From the NCBI GenBank assembly GCA_013286585.1, contig JABDFK010000018.1:1-37298 (forward strand): 37,298 nucleotides of DNA, in the 5' to 3' direction. A program made the translations under genes and the position numbers. Of this stretch, positions 23,817-31,720 are shown piece after piece. The stretch's first letter is position 1, and every line of letters starts with the position of its first letter. The notes under the pieces were generated by a model, which was not told where the DNA came from, did not search any database, and saw only the letters and a list, made by a program, of their open reading frames with translations. The DNA comes from Deltaproteobacteria bacterium (GTDB taxonomy: Bacteria; Bdellovibrionota; Bdellovibrionia; Bdellovibrionales; Bdellovibrionaceae).

Positions 23817-26690
23817 ATGCAATCTACCTCTCAAGAATTCACCGATCGCCACATTGGTCCCACCGACTCTGAAATTCAAGCCATGCTGAAAGAGCTCGGC
23901 TTTGCCAGCCTAGAAGAGATGGTCGGCCATGTGATTCCAAAAAATATTCGCAGCTCCCACACATTCACAAAGCTGGGTCACGGGATCAGCGAATATGCAT
24001 TACTAGAAAAATTCAAACGCACTCTCGGTAAAAATAAGATTTTCAAATCGCTGATCGGCATGGGCTATCACGACACCATCACTCCGACTGTGATTCAAAG
24101 AAATATTTTGGAAAATCCGGTTTGGTACACGGCCTATACGCCTTATCAGCCAGAAATTTCACAGGGTCGCTTGCAGTCTCTGTTAAACTTTCAGACTTTG
24201 GTGAAAGATCTGACCGGAATGGAAATTGCCAATGCTTCGTTGCTAGACGAAGGCACCGCCGCAGCGGAGGCCATGGCCATGGCACACAGTTTGGCTAAAA
24301 ATAAGGCGATGGCTTTCTTGGCTTCACCCAAATTGCACTCCCATGTTTTGGCGGTGCTGAAAACTCGCTGTGAACCTTTGGGTATTGAAATGATTTTGCA
24401 AGAGCCCGAGCACTACAGTTACGCCAAACCTGTTTTCGCCGCTGTGTTGGCGTACCCTGGAACTGATGGCAGCGTTGAAGATCATCGCGAACAGGTCAAA
24501 AAGCTTCATGCTCATGGCGCGCTCGCGATTGTCGATGTGGATTTGTTGTCGATGACTCTTTTAACTCCGCCCGGTGAATGGGGAGCTGACATCGTCGTCG
24601 GCAACACCCAGAGATTTGGCGTACCATTGGGCAATGGCGGCCCGCACGCGGCCTTCATGGCCACGAAGGATGCGCACAAGCGCCTGCTGCCCGGCCGTCT
24701 GGTAGGAGTATCCATCGATGCGAATGGGGCTCCGGCTCTGCGACTGACGCTGCAAACCCGCGAACAACATATTCGTCGGGAAAAAGCGACCAGCAATATT
24801 TGTACGGCGCAGGTGCTGCTAGCAAACATGGCCGCGATGTATGCGGTCTATCATGGACCGAAGGGTCTGAAAAATATTGCGCTTCGAATTCATCAGTACA
24901 CCCAAGCGATCGCGCTGGGCTTGGATAAATTGGGCTTTAAACCTCAAAATAAAAACTTTTTTGACACTCTCACGATAAAAACTGAGCGGGCGGCTGAAAT
25001 TTTGTCGGCAGCTGAAAAGTTATCTATCAATTTTGCTCATCCTTCGAAAGACATCATCAGTTTGGCGCTCAATGAAACCACGGATGTTGAGACCTTGACC
25101 GATATCTTGAAGGCTTTCGGCCTTGGTAAAGCCGTGGATTTTAAAATTCAAGATTTGCTGGCGACTGTGGATAAATCGGGCCTTAGTGTGCAAAAAGATC
25201 TTTGCCGTAGTTCTGAGTTCCTGACTCATCCTGTTTTCAACACTCACCACTCCGAGACCAAGCTTTTACGGTACATTCATTCGCTGCAGAACAAAGATTT
25301 GACGTTGGCGCATTCGATGATTGCGCTAGGGTCCTGCACGATGAAGCTGAACGCCACCACGGAGCTAGTGCCAGTCAGTTGGCCCGAGGTGAACAAGATT
25401 CATCCGTTCGCTCCGTCTTCACAGATGGTGGGCTACATCGAGCTGATCAAAGATCTTGAAGATAAATTGGCCGAGATCACTGGATTTGCAGCGGTCACGC
25501 TGCAGCCCAATGCGGGCTCTCAAGGTGAGTATTCAGGCCTATTGGTCATTCGCGAGTTTCAAAAATCAAAGGGACAATCGCATCGCAATGTCTGCTTGAT
25601 TCCAAGCTCTGCCCACGGCACGAATCCAGCGACGGCGGCGATGACTGGCATGCAAGTCGTGGTCGTGAATTGCGACAGCAATGGCAATGTGGATGTGCAA
25701 GATCTGAAAGCGAAAGCCATTCTGCACAAAGATAAATTGTCCGCACTGATGATCACCTATCCCTCCACTCACGGAGTGTTCGAAGAAGAGATCAGCGAAA
25801 TTTGTAAAATCGTCCACGACAATGGCGGACAGGTCTACATGGACGGAGCCAACCTCAACGCTCTGATCGGACTTTGCCGGCCGGGTGAATTTGGTCCAGA
25901 CGTGTCCCACATGAATTTGCACAAGTCCTTTGCGATTCCACACGGCGGTGGCGGACCGGGAGTCGGCCCCATCGGGGTGGCACCACATTTGAAAGAATTT
26001 TTGCCAGGCCATCCAGAAAAACCAGAGTGCGGGCCAGCGAAAGCCATCGGCCCAGTGAGCTCGGCCCCTTGGGGCAGTGCCAGCATATTGCCCATTAGCT
26101 TGGCTTACATTGATCTCTTGGGATATGAGGGTCTAAAAAAATCCACCTTAGTTTCTATTCTGAACGCCAACTACGTGGCGAAAAAACTGAATCCCTACTT
26201 CCCCGTTCTATACAAAGGCCGCGAGGGTTTGGTCGCTCACGAATGCATTTTAGATCTGAGGCCAGCAAAAAAAACCAGCGGTGTCGATGTCAATGACGTC
26301 GCCAAGCGCCTGATGGACTTTGGATTTCATTCTCCGACAATGAGTTTCCCGGTCGTCGGCACCTTGATGGTCGAGCCCACCGAGAGCGAAGGCAAAGATG
26401 AACTGGATCGCTTCATCCACTCAATGATTTCCATTCATCAAGAAATCCAAGCCATCGAGAAGCAAACCGTGAAACTGGAATCCAGCGCGCTGGTGAATGC
26501 ACCACACACTGTGGATACGCTGTTGAAGTCGGAATGGAATCGCCCGTACACCCGCGAAACGGCGGCTTACCCAGCGGCCTGGCTGAAGACCAATAAGTAT
26601 TGGCCGCCAGTGGCTCGTGTGGACAACGCTTACGGGGACAGGAACATCATGTGTTCGTGTCCTCCGCTCAGCGATTATGAATCTGTTTAG
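23817..26690 (+). CDS. gcvP: Glycine dehydrogenase (decarboxylating), single-chain P protein
   Basis: A 957-residue PLP enzyme of the glycine cleavage system. It decarboxylates glycine and transfers the aminomethyl group to the lipoyl arm of GcvH. It is the full-length fused type (as in E. coli, about 957 residues), with the N-terminal FTDRHIGPTDSEIQAMLKEL typical of the family. The PLP lysine is Lys703 in SHMNLHKSF, followed by the glycine-rich HGGGGPGVGPIG. The gene stands apart from gcvT and gcvH, which lie about 3.2 kb downstream behind a GT9/Rsm22 pair. Its stop overlaps the convergent small exported gene by 4 nt. Confidence 0.96.
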   Translation: MQSTSQEFTDRHIGPTDSEIQAMLKELGFASLEEMVGHVIPKNIRSSHTFTKLGHGISEYALLEKFKRTLGKNKIFKSLIGMGYHDTITPTVIQRNILENPVWYTAYTPYQPEISQGRLQSLLNFQTLVKDLTGMEIANASLLDEGTAAAEAMAMAHSLAKNKAMAFLASPKLHSHVLAVLKTRCEPLGIEMILQEPEHYSYAKPVFAAVLAYPGTDGSVEDHREQVKKLHAHGALAIVDVDLLSMTLLTPPGEWGADIVVGNTQRFGVPLGNGGPHAAFMATKDAHKRLLPGRLVGVSIDANGAPALRLTLQTREQHIRREKATSNICTAQVLLANMAAMYAVYHGPKGLKNIALRIHQYTQAIALGLDKLGFKPQNKNFFDTLTIKTERAAEILSAAEKLSINFAHPSKDIISLALNETTDVETLTDILKAFGLGKAVDFKIQDLLATVDKSGLSVQKDLCRSSEFLTHPVFNTHHSETKLLRYIHSLQNKDLTLAHSMIALGSCTMKLNATTELVPVSWPEVNKIHPFAPSSQMVGYIELIKDLEDKLAEITGFAAVTLQPNAGSQGEYSGLLVIREFQKSKGQSHRNVCLIPSSAHGTNPATAAMTGMQVVVVNCDSNGNVDVQDLKAKAILHKDKLSALMITYPSTHGVFEEEISEICKIVHDNGGQVYMDGANLNALIGLCRPGEFGPDVSHMNLHKSFAIPHGGGGPGVGPIGVAPHLKEFLPGHPEKPECGPAKAIGPVSSAPWGSASILPISLAYIDLLGYEGLKKSTLVSILNANYVAKKLNPYFPVLYKGREGLVAHECILDLRPAKKTSGVDVNDVAKRLMDFGFHSPTMSFPVVGTLMVEPTESEGKDELDRFIHSMISIHQEIQAIEKQTVKLESSALVNAPHTVDTLLKSEWNRPYTRETAAYPAAWLKTNKYWPPVARVDNAYGDRNIMCSCPPLSDYESV

Positions 26691-27223
26691 GGTTCTGTGT
26701 AGCCACGAACGCTGGCTTCAGCCGTTGTATAGCGGTTGCCGTCAGAGTGGCGTCGGTTCACTTCGATGTAATCCAAGCCCAAGATCACACAATGCTCGGC
26801 GCCCGAGCTGTAGCACTCGTCAAGTGCACTAGACAAAGCATTGGCCTTAGCAGCCATGCTGGATAAATTCCCATTTTCAGATGCGTTGTAGGTACTATCT
26901 GATTTTGTATAGGTCTTAGCCTTTGTCAATTTGAGCGAATCGAGGGCTTCAACAACAGCCTCATATCTAAGATGGCGACGACCGTCGGACTCAACATTGG
27001 ACTCGTACTGCTTGGTGACTACTAGTTCACAAAGCGTGTTCCCTGCGGCCACACATTTTCTGTAGGACAGTTCAATGGCATTAAGCCTTGCTCCTTCAGT
27101 GTCCACTGATCCAAAATCTTGATCCCAGCTCCAATCACTCTGTGCTTTGAAAACTCTTCCAGAATCCGCAGAGGCAAATTGAGTAAAACCGACAAGACAT
27201 GCTAAAGCGAACATGGATTTCAT
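26687..27223 (-). CDS. Small exported protein of unknown function (178 aa)
   Basis: The signal peptide is MKSMFALACLVGFTQFASA with cleavage before DSG. The mature part has four cysteines in two pairs (RKCVAAGNTLCEL and DECYSSGAEHCVIL) with similar Cys-x6 spacing, so two disulfide-closed helical turns are plausible. Tryptophan- and Asp-rich SDWSWDQDFGSVDTEG opens the domain. A good GGAG lies 6 nt before the ATG. No family is recognised. It is transcribed divergently from the barstar-like exported protein across 192 bp, so shared regulation is possible. Confidence 0.75.
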   Translation of the reverse strand: MKSMFALACLVGFTQFASADSGRVFKAQSDWSWDQDFGSVDTEGARLNAIELSYRKCVAAGNTLCELVVTKQYESNVESDGRRHLRYEAVVEALDSLKLTKAKTYTKSDSTYNASENGNLSSMAAKANALSSALDECYSSGAEHCVILGLDYIEVNRRHSDGNRYTTAEASVRGYTEP

Positions 27224-27415
27224 GGAGGCTCCCTATTTGTATAGGCACTCCGATAGTGCAAAGAGGATACCACTGCGCCGATGACGCTCATCGCGCTCAT
27301 AGCGCAGGACGCTGGCCAAATTTTGGACAACTATGTTTTCTTTTCAAGGTCGCAGTCCGTTCCTGTTGCCGGGGGCGAATTCGCGGTAAAACTGTCCCCT
27401 CACTGGGGGGAAACT

Positions 27416-27838
27416 ATGGAACTGAAAGCTTATATTTCCAGATATTTTTTGTCTTTAGTGTCGATTCTGATGGTCACTGCCACGACAGTGCCTAGCCAAG
27501 CCTACATCGTGACCAAAGGTGAAAGCGCCGTAGTTCATGTCATCATTGACGGCAGCCGTATTCGCAATATGAATGACGTTCATAAAACCGTTCGCAGTCA
27601 GTTGCTTCTGAATGCCAATATTAAGAATGACCTAAAGCTGCTCTTTTCTGCATTGACCGCTCTGCCTAGTGACACTGAGCTGATCGTCGCTCACAGCGAT
27701 CTTCTGGAAAAAGTTTTGGGCGATGAGGATTTCGAAAATCTTATACAGACCTTGCGCGACGCCGCCGCCTTTGATGAAGAGTCCGCAGCCAGCGGTCACG
27801 GCTATTACCTGTCCGTGCATTTCTCTGTCAAAAGCTGA
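27416..27838 (+). CDS. Exported barstar-like protein
   Basis: The start at ATG 27416 is set by GGGGGG 5 nt upstream; the open frame further upstream to 27281 has no support. Residues 1-29 form a signal peptide ending PSQA. Residues 42-115 resemble barstar, the cytoplasmic inhibitor of barnase. IDGSRIRNMNDVHKT (44-58) matches the barstar start pattern (INGEQIRSISDLHQT), and helix 2 aligns without gaps. In that alignment the barnase-contacting residues are changed: barstar Asp35 corresponds to Lys74, Asp39 to Ser78 and Trp38 to Phe77. The fold call is from memory of the barstar sequence. An exported barstar would be unusual. No ribonuclease gene is adjacent. Confidence 0.6.
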   Translation: MELKAYISRYFLSLVSILMVTATTVPSQAYIVTKGESAVVHVIIDGSRIRNMNDVHKTVRSQLLLNANIKNDLKLLFSALTALPSDTELIVAHSDLLEKVLGDEDFENLIQTLRDAAAFDEESAASGHGYYLSVHFSVKS

Positions 27839-27889
27839 GCCCAGTGGCCTAGGGCTTGACCCGCAGATTCAAACACGTCAATTTAAGCC

Positions 27890-28822
27890 ATGGCCGTGGT
27901 ATTTATTCGCATCGACAAAATCGGAGATTTGATTTCGACCCTCTCGGTCGATCAGCATCCACAGCTGCAGGAGGATGTCACATGGGTGATTTCGCCTGGC
28001 CTGGGCATTATTCCCGAGCGGGCGGTGCCCCCCAGAGTCTTCACCGAACTGAAAGACTACAAAGAACTCTTGGCCTTGTTGCGGAAAATAAAACCACGGG
28101 CCGTGGTGGTCTTCTATGCGCCTTGGTGGGTGTCATTGACATGTTGGATGGCCCGAGTTCCTCTGCGCGTGGGCAGAGCCAGTCAGTGGCACAGTTTTTT
28201 ATTTTTCAACCGACGCCTGCGACAAACCCGCAGCCTTTCTGAAAAACATGAAAATGATTACAACCGTGAACTCGTTGAGTTCGGCTTGTCGCTGAAAACG
28301 GCGAAAATTCCTCAGTTAATGTTGAAGGCCGAACCCAATCCACAGCTGCTAGAGAAACACGGCCTGACTTCAGAAGAGTACTTTGTCGTGCACCCCGGAA
28401 TGTTTGGCTCTGCCTTGAATTGGCCACAAAGCAAATACAATGCTCTGATCGCCAGTCTAATCACGTCCGGCAAAGTGGCAGTGACCGGCACCAATAACGA
28501 CGAGCGCTTCTTAAACGAGGTCAAACTTCGGTGGGCCAATCACCCGCAGGTTAAAATTCTGCAGGGCCGGCTAAATATGGGCGAGCTTCTTAGTCTGCTC
28601 AGCACCGCCAAAGCTGTCATTGCTCCTAGCACTGGGGTCTTGCATATGGCAGCAGCGCTTGGGAAAAAATGTGTGGGAATTTATTCTCCGATTTTGGCGC
28701 ACCATCCTCGCCGCTGGGGACCCTTGGGACCCAAAGCCAGCTTCTTGCTTCCGCCGGACCATCAGAACATGGACTTGATCAGCGTCAATTCCGTGCTAGA
28801 AGAGCTGCAGAGGCAACCATGA
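27890..28822 (+). CDS. Glycosyltransferase family 9 (heptosyltransferase-like)
   Basis: A 310-residue GT-B enzyme of the ADP-heptose:LPS heptosyltransferase family. The N-terminal VFIRIDKIGDLISTL is the GT9 signature. The donor domain has VVHPGMFGSALNWP and APSTGVLHMAAALGKKCVG, the typical nucleotide-sugar site. It is slightly shorter than WaaC/WaaF (about 320-350). It fits with HldA in this window for inner-core heptose addition. No Shine-Dalgarno precedes the ATG; a TTGACC (27856-27861) could be a -35 for a leaderless start, but the -10 is weak. The stop overlaps the Rsm22-like gene (ATGA). Confidence 0.87.
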   Translation: MAVVFIRIDKIGDLISTLSVDQHPQLQEDVTWVISPGLGIIPERAVPPRVFTELKDYKELLALLRKIKPRAVVVFYAPWWVSLTCWMARVPLRVGRASQWHSFLFFNRRLRQTRSLSEKHENDYNRELVEFGLSLKTAKIPQLMLKAEPNPQLLEKHGLTSEEYFVVHPGMFGSALNWPQSKYNALIASLITSGKVAVTGTNNDERFLNEVKLRWANHPQVKILQGRLNMGELLSLLSTAKAVIAPSTGVLHMAAALGKKCVGIYSPILAHHPRRWGPLGPKASFLLPPDHQNMDLISVNSVLEELQRQP

Positions 28823-29898
28823 AACAAGCCAAACACCTACCCGCCGACCGAATTTTTAAAATCGAACCTGATTTGGAAAAAAAATTAGCGGCACTGATCA
28901 AAAATAAATTCGCTGTGGATATCTTCGCAGAAAACTTTGCGGGCTCTGCGGGTGCGCGAAGAATTGCCGCTTCGGTATTGAAACTCAGTGATTTCTTTAT
29001 CGCCTCTAAGTCGGATTCAACTCCGTGGTTAGAGCCTTGGTGCCAGATGGCCTACCTTTCTTACTACATGGTGCTGAATGAAATTCGTTGTCGTGCGGTT
29101 CTGCATGAGGCCCAGCGCCGACCTTTCCTGAATGGCGTGGAACAAGTGATCGATTTCGGCGCAGGACTTGGTGCTGCCACCTATTCTCTGGCTAAGGTTC
29201 TTCCTGATTCAACCCAGTACGTTCACATCGAAAAATCCGCGTGGGCGCAAAGCATGCACCAAGAAATCTTCAAACAGGGTCGCTGGACCGATCTGCCCAC
29301 AGTGCCAGCAAAAAACAGTCTAGGTGTTTTCTCTTTTTCTCTGAACGAGCAGGAAACCTGGCCGCAGTGGATTCAGCAGTTTGATCACCTCATGATCATT
29401 GAGCCGGCGACCTCGCAGCAAGGCCGCGTACTTTTGCAAAATCGCCAGAATTTGCTGAGCCAAGGATTTTCGGCCTGGGCCCCTTGCGTGCATCAACAGG
29501 CCTGTCCCCTGCTAGAGAAAAGCAAAAATGACTGGTGCCACGACCGTGTGTTCTTCGATCAGCCAGAGTGGTTCAAGGCCATCGAAGAACTCTTGCCGAT
29601 CAAGAATCAGACTCTGACTTTTAGCTATCTGCTGATGAGCAAGCGCCCGGCACCGGCACTCCCGGGATTGGCCCGCATCACCGGCGATCTGCTGGATGAA
29701 AAGGGCAAATCCCGCCAACTGATCTGCCGAAACACGGATCGGGAGTACCTCACCTGGATGCACAAAAATTCGACTCCGCAACGGATTCCCCGAGGCGTTT
29801 TGGTCGGTTGGCCCACAGAGCACGAAGCGAAATCCAATGAGATCCGCGTGACACAGGAAATCCCAGTCGTTGATCTTGACAAGGCCACGCTGGCTTAG
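28819..29898 (+). CDS. Rsm22/METTL17-family small-ribosomal-subunit methyltransferase-like protein
   Basis: A 359-residue protein starting at the ATG that overlaps the GT9 stop. A helical N-terminus with AYLSYYMVLNEIRCRAVLHE (78-97) leads into a class I SAM fold, VIDFGAGLGAATY (110-122). Cys223, Cys229 and Cys240 (APCVHQQACPLL, then NDWC) plus Cys303 match the four cysteines that bind an iron-sulfur cluster in the mitochondrial relative METTL17. Family members associate with the small ribosomal subunit. The gcvT gene starts 12 nt after the stop, so translation and one-carbon genes share a transcript. Confidence 0.8.
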   Translation: MKQAKHLPADRIFKIEPDLEKKLAALIKNKFAVDIFAENFAGSAGARRIAASVLKLSDFFIASKSDSTPWLEPWCQMAYLSYYMVLNEIRCRAVLHEAQRRPFLNGVEQVIDFGAGLGAATYSLAKVLPDSTQYVHIEKSAWAQSMHQEIFKQGRWTDLPTVPAKNSLGVFSFSLNEQETWPQWIQQFDHLMIIEPATSQQGRVLLQNRQNLLSQGFSAWAPCVHQQACPLLEKSKNDWCHDRVFFDQPEWFKAIEELLPIKNQTLTFSYLLMSKRPAPALPGLARITGDLLDEKGKSRQLICRNTDREYLTWMHKNSTPQRIPRGVLVGWPTEHEAKSNEIRVTQEIPVVDLDKATLA

Positions 29899-29910
29899 GA
29901 CAACTGGCAT

Positions 29911-30993
29911 ATGAATAAAACTCCCCTCTGTGATGAGCATATAAAATTGGGTGCACGCATGGTCGACTTCGCCGGCTGGTACATGCCCGTGCAGTACATC
30001 GGCCTTCGCGAAGAGCACAACAACGTGCGCACGAATGTCGGCTTGTTCGATGTCTCCCATATGGGAGAGATCCGCTTCAGAGGGCCGCAGGCCCTCTCGA
30101 CCCTTGAGTGGCTGACAACCAATGATGTGGCCAAACTGGGGGATGGTGAAGCCCAATACTCGCTTCTGCCGAATGAAACCGGCGGACTGGTCGATGACAT
30201 CATTATCTATTGCGTGAAAAAAGATACGGACTATATGGTCTGTGTGAATGCTTCGAACAAAGACAAAGACTTCGGCTGGATGACGAAAAATAACAAAGGT
30301 GCAATAATCACTGATGAAAGCTCCGAGTGGGCACAGATCGCTGTTCAGGGTCCGAAGGCGCTAGCCTTGGTGGATAAAGTTCTGGGCAACAAAGCCTCGC
30401 AGATGAAGTCATTCACTTTTCAAATTGGAAAATTCAAAGGCGAAACCACTGTCACCGCCACCACCGGTTACACCGGAGAAAAAGGTTGCGAAATTTTCGT
30501 CAAAGCTTCGGTTGCGGCAGCGCTTTGGCAAGAACTCCTGAAGCAAGGCCAAGAATTCGGGGTCAGCGCCATCGGCCTTGGAGCCCGCGACACCCTACGA
30601 ACCGAGATGAAATACAGCCTCTACGGCCACGAAATCGACGACGTTCACAACCCATTTGCTGCGGGCCTTGGCTGGGTGATCAAGCCCAGCAAGAAGGATT
30701 TCATGGGCAAGGCACCCATGCTGGCCGGGAAAGAAAAGGGTCTTTCTCAGCTTTTGATCGGATTTAAGATGCTGGATAAGGGGATTCCTCGTCAAGGATA
30801 CGACTTATTCGATCAAAATGGCCAAAATATCGGAAAAGTGACCAGTGGAACGGTGTCCCCAACCCTTGATGAACCCATTGGAATCGCGTACATTGCCACG
30901 CAACACGCAGCCGAAGGTTCTGAATTTTTTGTCGATATCCGCGGTCGCAAAGTGAAGGCGAAAGTTTGTAAAACGCCTTTTGTGCATCAGTAA
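29911..30993 (+). CDS. gcvT: Aminomethyltransferase (glycine cleavage T protein)
   Basis: A 360-residue folate enzyme that releases ammonia from aminomethyl-lipoyl GcvH and forms 5,10-methylene-tetrahydrofolate. Family motifs are FDVSHMGEIRF (46-56), NASNKDKDFGWM (113-124) with the catalytic aspartate region, TGYTGEKGCEIF and GLGARDTLRTEM. Length is typical. An AGGA lies about 10 nt upstream. It is followed by gcvH after 14 bp. Confidence 0.95.
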   Translation: MNKTPLCDEHIKLGARMVDFAGWYMPVQYIGLREEHNNVRTNVGLFDVSHMGEIRFRGPQALSTLEWLTTNDVAKLGDGEAQYSLLPNETGGLVDDIIIYCVKKDTDYMVCVNASNKDKDFGWMTKNNKGAIITDESSEWAQIAVQGPKALALVDKVLGNKASQMKSFTFQIGKFKGETTVTATTGYTGEKGCEIFVKASVAAALWQELLKQGQEFGVSAIGLGARDTLRTEMKYSLYGHEIDDVHNPFAAGLGWVIKPSKKDFMGKAPMLAGKEKGLSQLLIGFKMLDKGIPRQGYDLFDQNGQNIGKVTSGTVSPTLDEPIGIAYIATQHAAEGSEFFVDIRGRKVKAKVCKTPFVHQ

Positions 30994-31007
30994 CTGAAGG
31001 AGTTTCC

Positions 31008-31403
31008 ATGGCGACTTTTCACATCCCAGAAGATTATTACTACACGAAAGATCACGAGTGGGCTCAGGTCGATGAAAACATCGTGACCGTAGGTATCACC
31101 GAGTACGCACAGCTGTCTTTGGGCGAGGTCGTCTATTGCGAACTTCCCGAAGAAGGCCAAAAAGTGAACCAAGGCGAACCCTTCGGAGTCGTCGAAAGCG
31201 TCAAAGCCGTGAGCGATCTTTACGCTCCCGTTTCTGGAACTGTGATTGAAGTGAACATGTCGTTGACCGATGATCCATCTGTGTTAAACGATAACCCAAT
31301 GAATGATGGCTGGCTGATCCGCATCGAAATGGACTCTGAAAAAGAGCTCGCCAATTTGATGAGATCCCCCGACTATAAAAAGTTGGTCGCAGAAGCGAAG
31401 TAG
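31008..31403 (+). CDS. gcvH: Glycine cleavage system H protein (lipoyl carrier)
   Basis: A 131-residue lipoyl-domain protein that shuttles the aminomethyl group between GcvP, GcvT and the L protein. The lipoylated lysine is Lys66 in VVESVKAVSDLYAPVSG. A strong AAGGAG sits 6 nt before the ATG. It is the last gene of the GT9-Rsm22-gcvT-gcvH run, and a perfect terminator hairpin follows 10 nt after the stop. Confidence 0.96.
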   Translation: MATFHIPEDYYYTKDHEWAQVDENIVTVGITEYAQLSLGEVVYCELPEEGQKVNQGEPFGVVESVKAVSDLYAPVSGTVIEVNMSLTDDPSVLNDNPMNDGWLIRIEMDSEKELANLMRSPDYKKLVAEAK

Positions 31404-31413
31404 TTGTTAGTGC

Positions 31414-31439
31414 GAGTCGCCTCGAAGGCGACTCTGTTT
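31414..31439 (+). terminator. Intrinsic terminator of the gcvT-gcvH transcript
   Basis: GAGTCGCCT (31414-31422), CGA loop, AGGCGACTC (31426-31434), then TGTTT. A 9-bp perfect stem. The T-tract is short, so leakage into the tRNA 18 nt downstream is possible. Confidence 0.7.
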
Positions 31440-31446
31440 CATACGA

Positions 31447-31575
31447 TTGAGCTTTCTGCCCGAGTGGTGGAATTGGCAGACACGCCAGACTTAGGATCTG
31501 GTGCCGAGAGGTGTGCAGGTTCAAGTCCTGTCTCGGGTACCATCCCTCCAAACGGGGATGGTGAAGAAAGCTCAA
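31447..31575 (+). repeat. Perfect 11-bp inverted repeat bracketing tRNA-Leu
   Basis: TTGAGCTTTCT (31447-31457) ends at the base before the tRNA and is the exact reverse complement of AGAAAGCTCAA (31565-31575), 22 nt after the CCA. In RNA the leader and trailer would pair around the tRNA. A second hairpin, ACCATCCC (31539-31546) with GGGATGGT (31555-31562), lies inside and includes the tRNA 3' end. Confidence 0.7.
31458..31542 (+). tRNA. tRNA-Leu (anticodon UAG)
   Basis: The acceptor stem GCCCGAG (31458-31464) pairs with CTCGGGT (31532-31538), with one G-U pair at the end; CCA is encoded (31540-31542). The anticodon loop CTTAGGA, closed by CCAGA/TCTGG, gives anticodon TAG (31492-31494), reading CUA and probably other CUN codons. 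A long variable arm and GGTTCAAGT T-loop are class II leucine features. Confidence 0.95.
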
Positions 31576-31604
31576 ATACCGTCATTCCCGAATACATGTT
31601 AACG

Positions 31605-31620
31605 GGTATTCAAGAATACC
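31605..31620. repeat. Short perfect hairpin downstream of tRNA-Leu
   Basis: GGTATTC-AA-GAATACC. No T-tract follows directly. It may end or stabilise the tRNA transcript, or terminate the converging gene at 31721. Confidence 0.4.
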
Positions 31621-31720
31621 GGCGACCCAAAGATCAGTGTTCCGGTCTAGATACCACTTCGTCTTTTTCGTTGAGTTGCCTTAATGCCGGGCCCATACGC
31701 TAGTTTGGATCAAAATACCG

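Noticed and set aside
27281..27415. Upstream extension of the barstar-like protein
   Set aside because: The GGGGGG site and signal peptide both start at ATG 27416.
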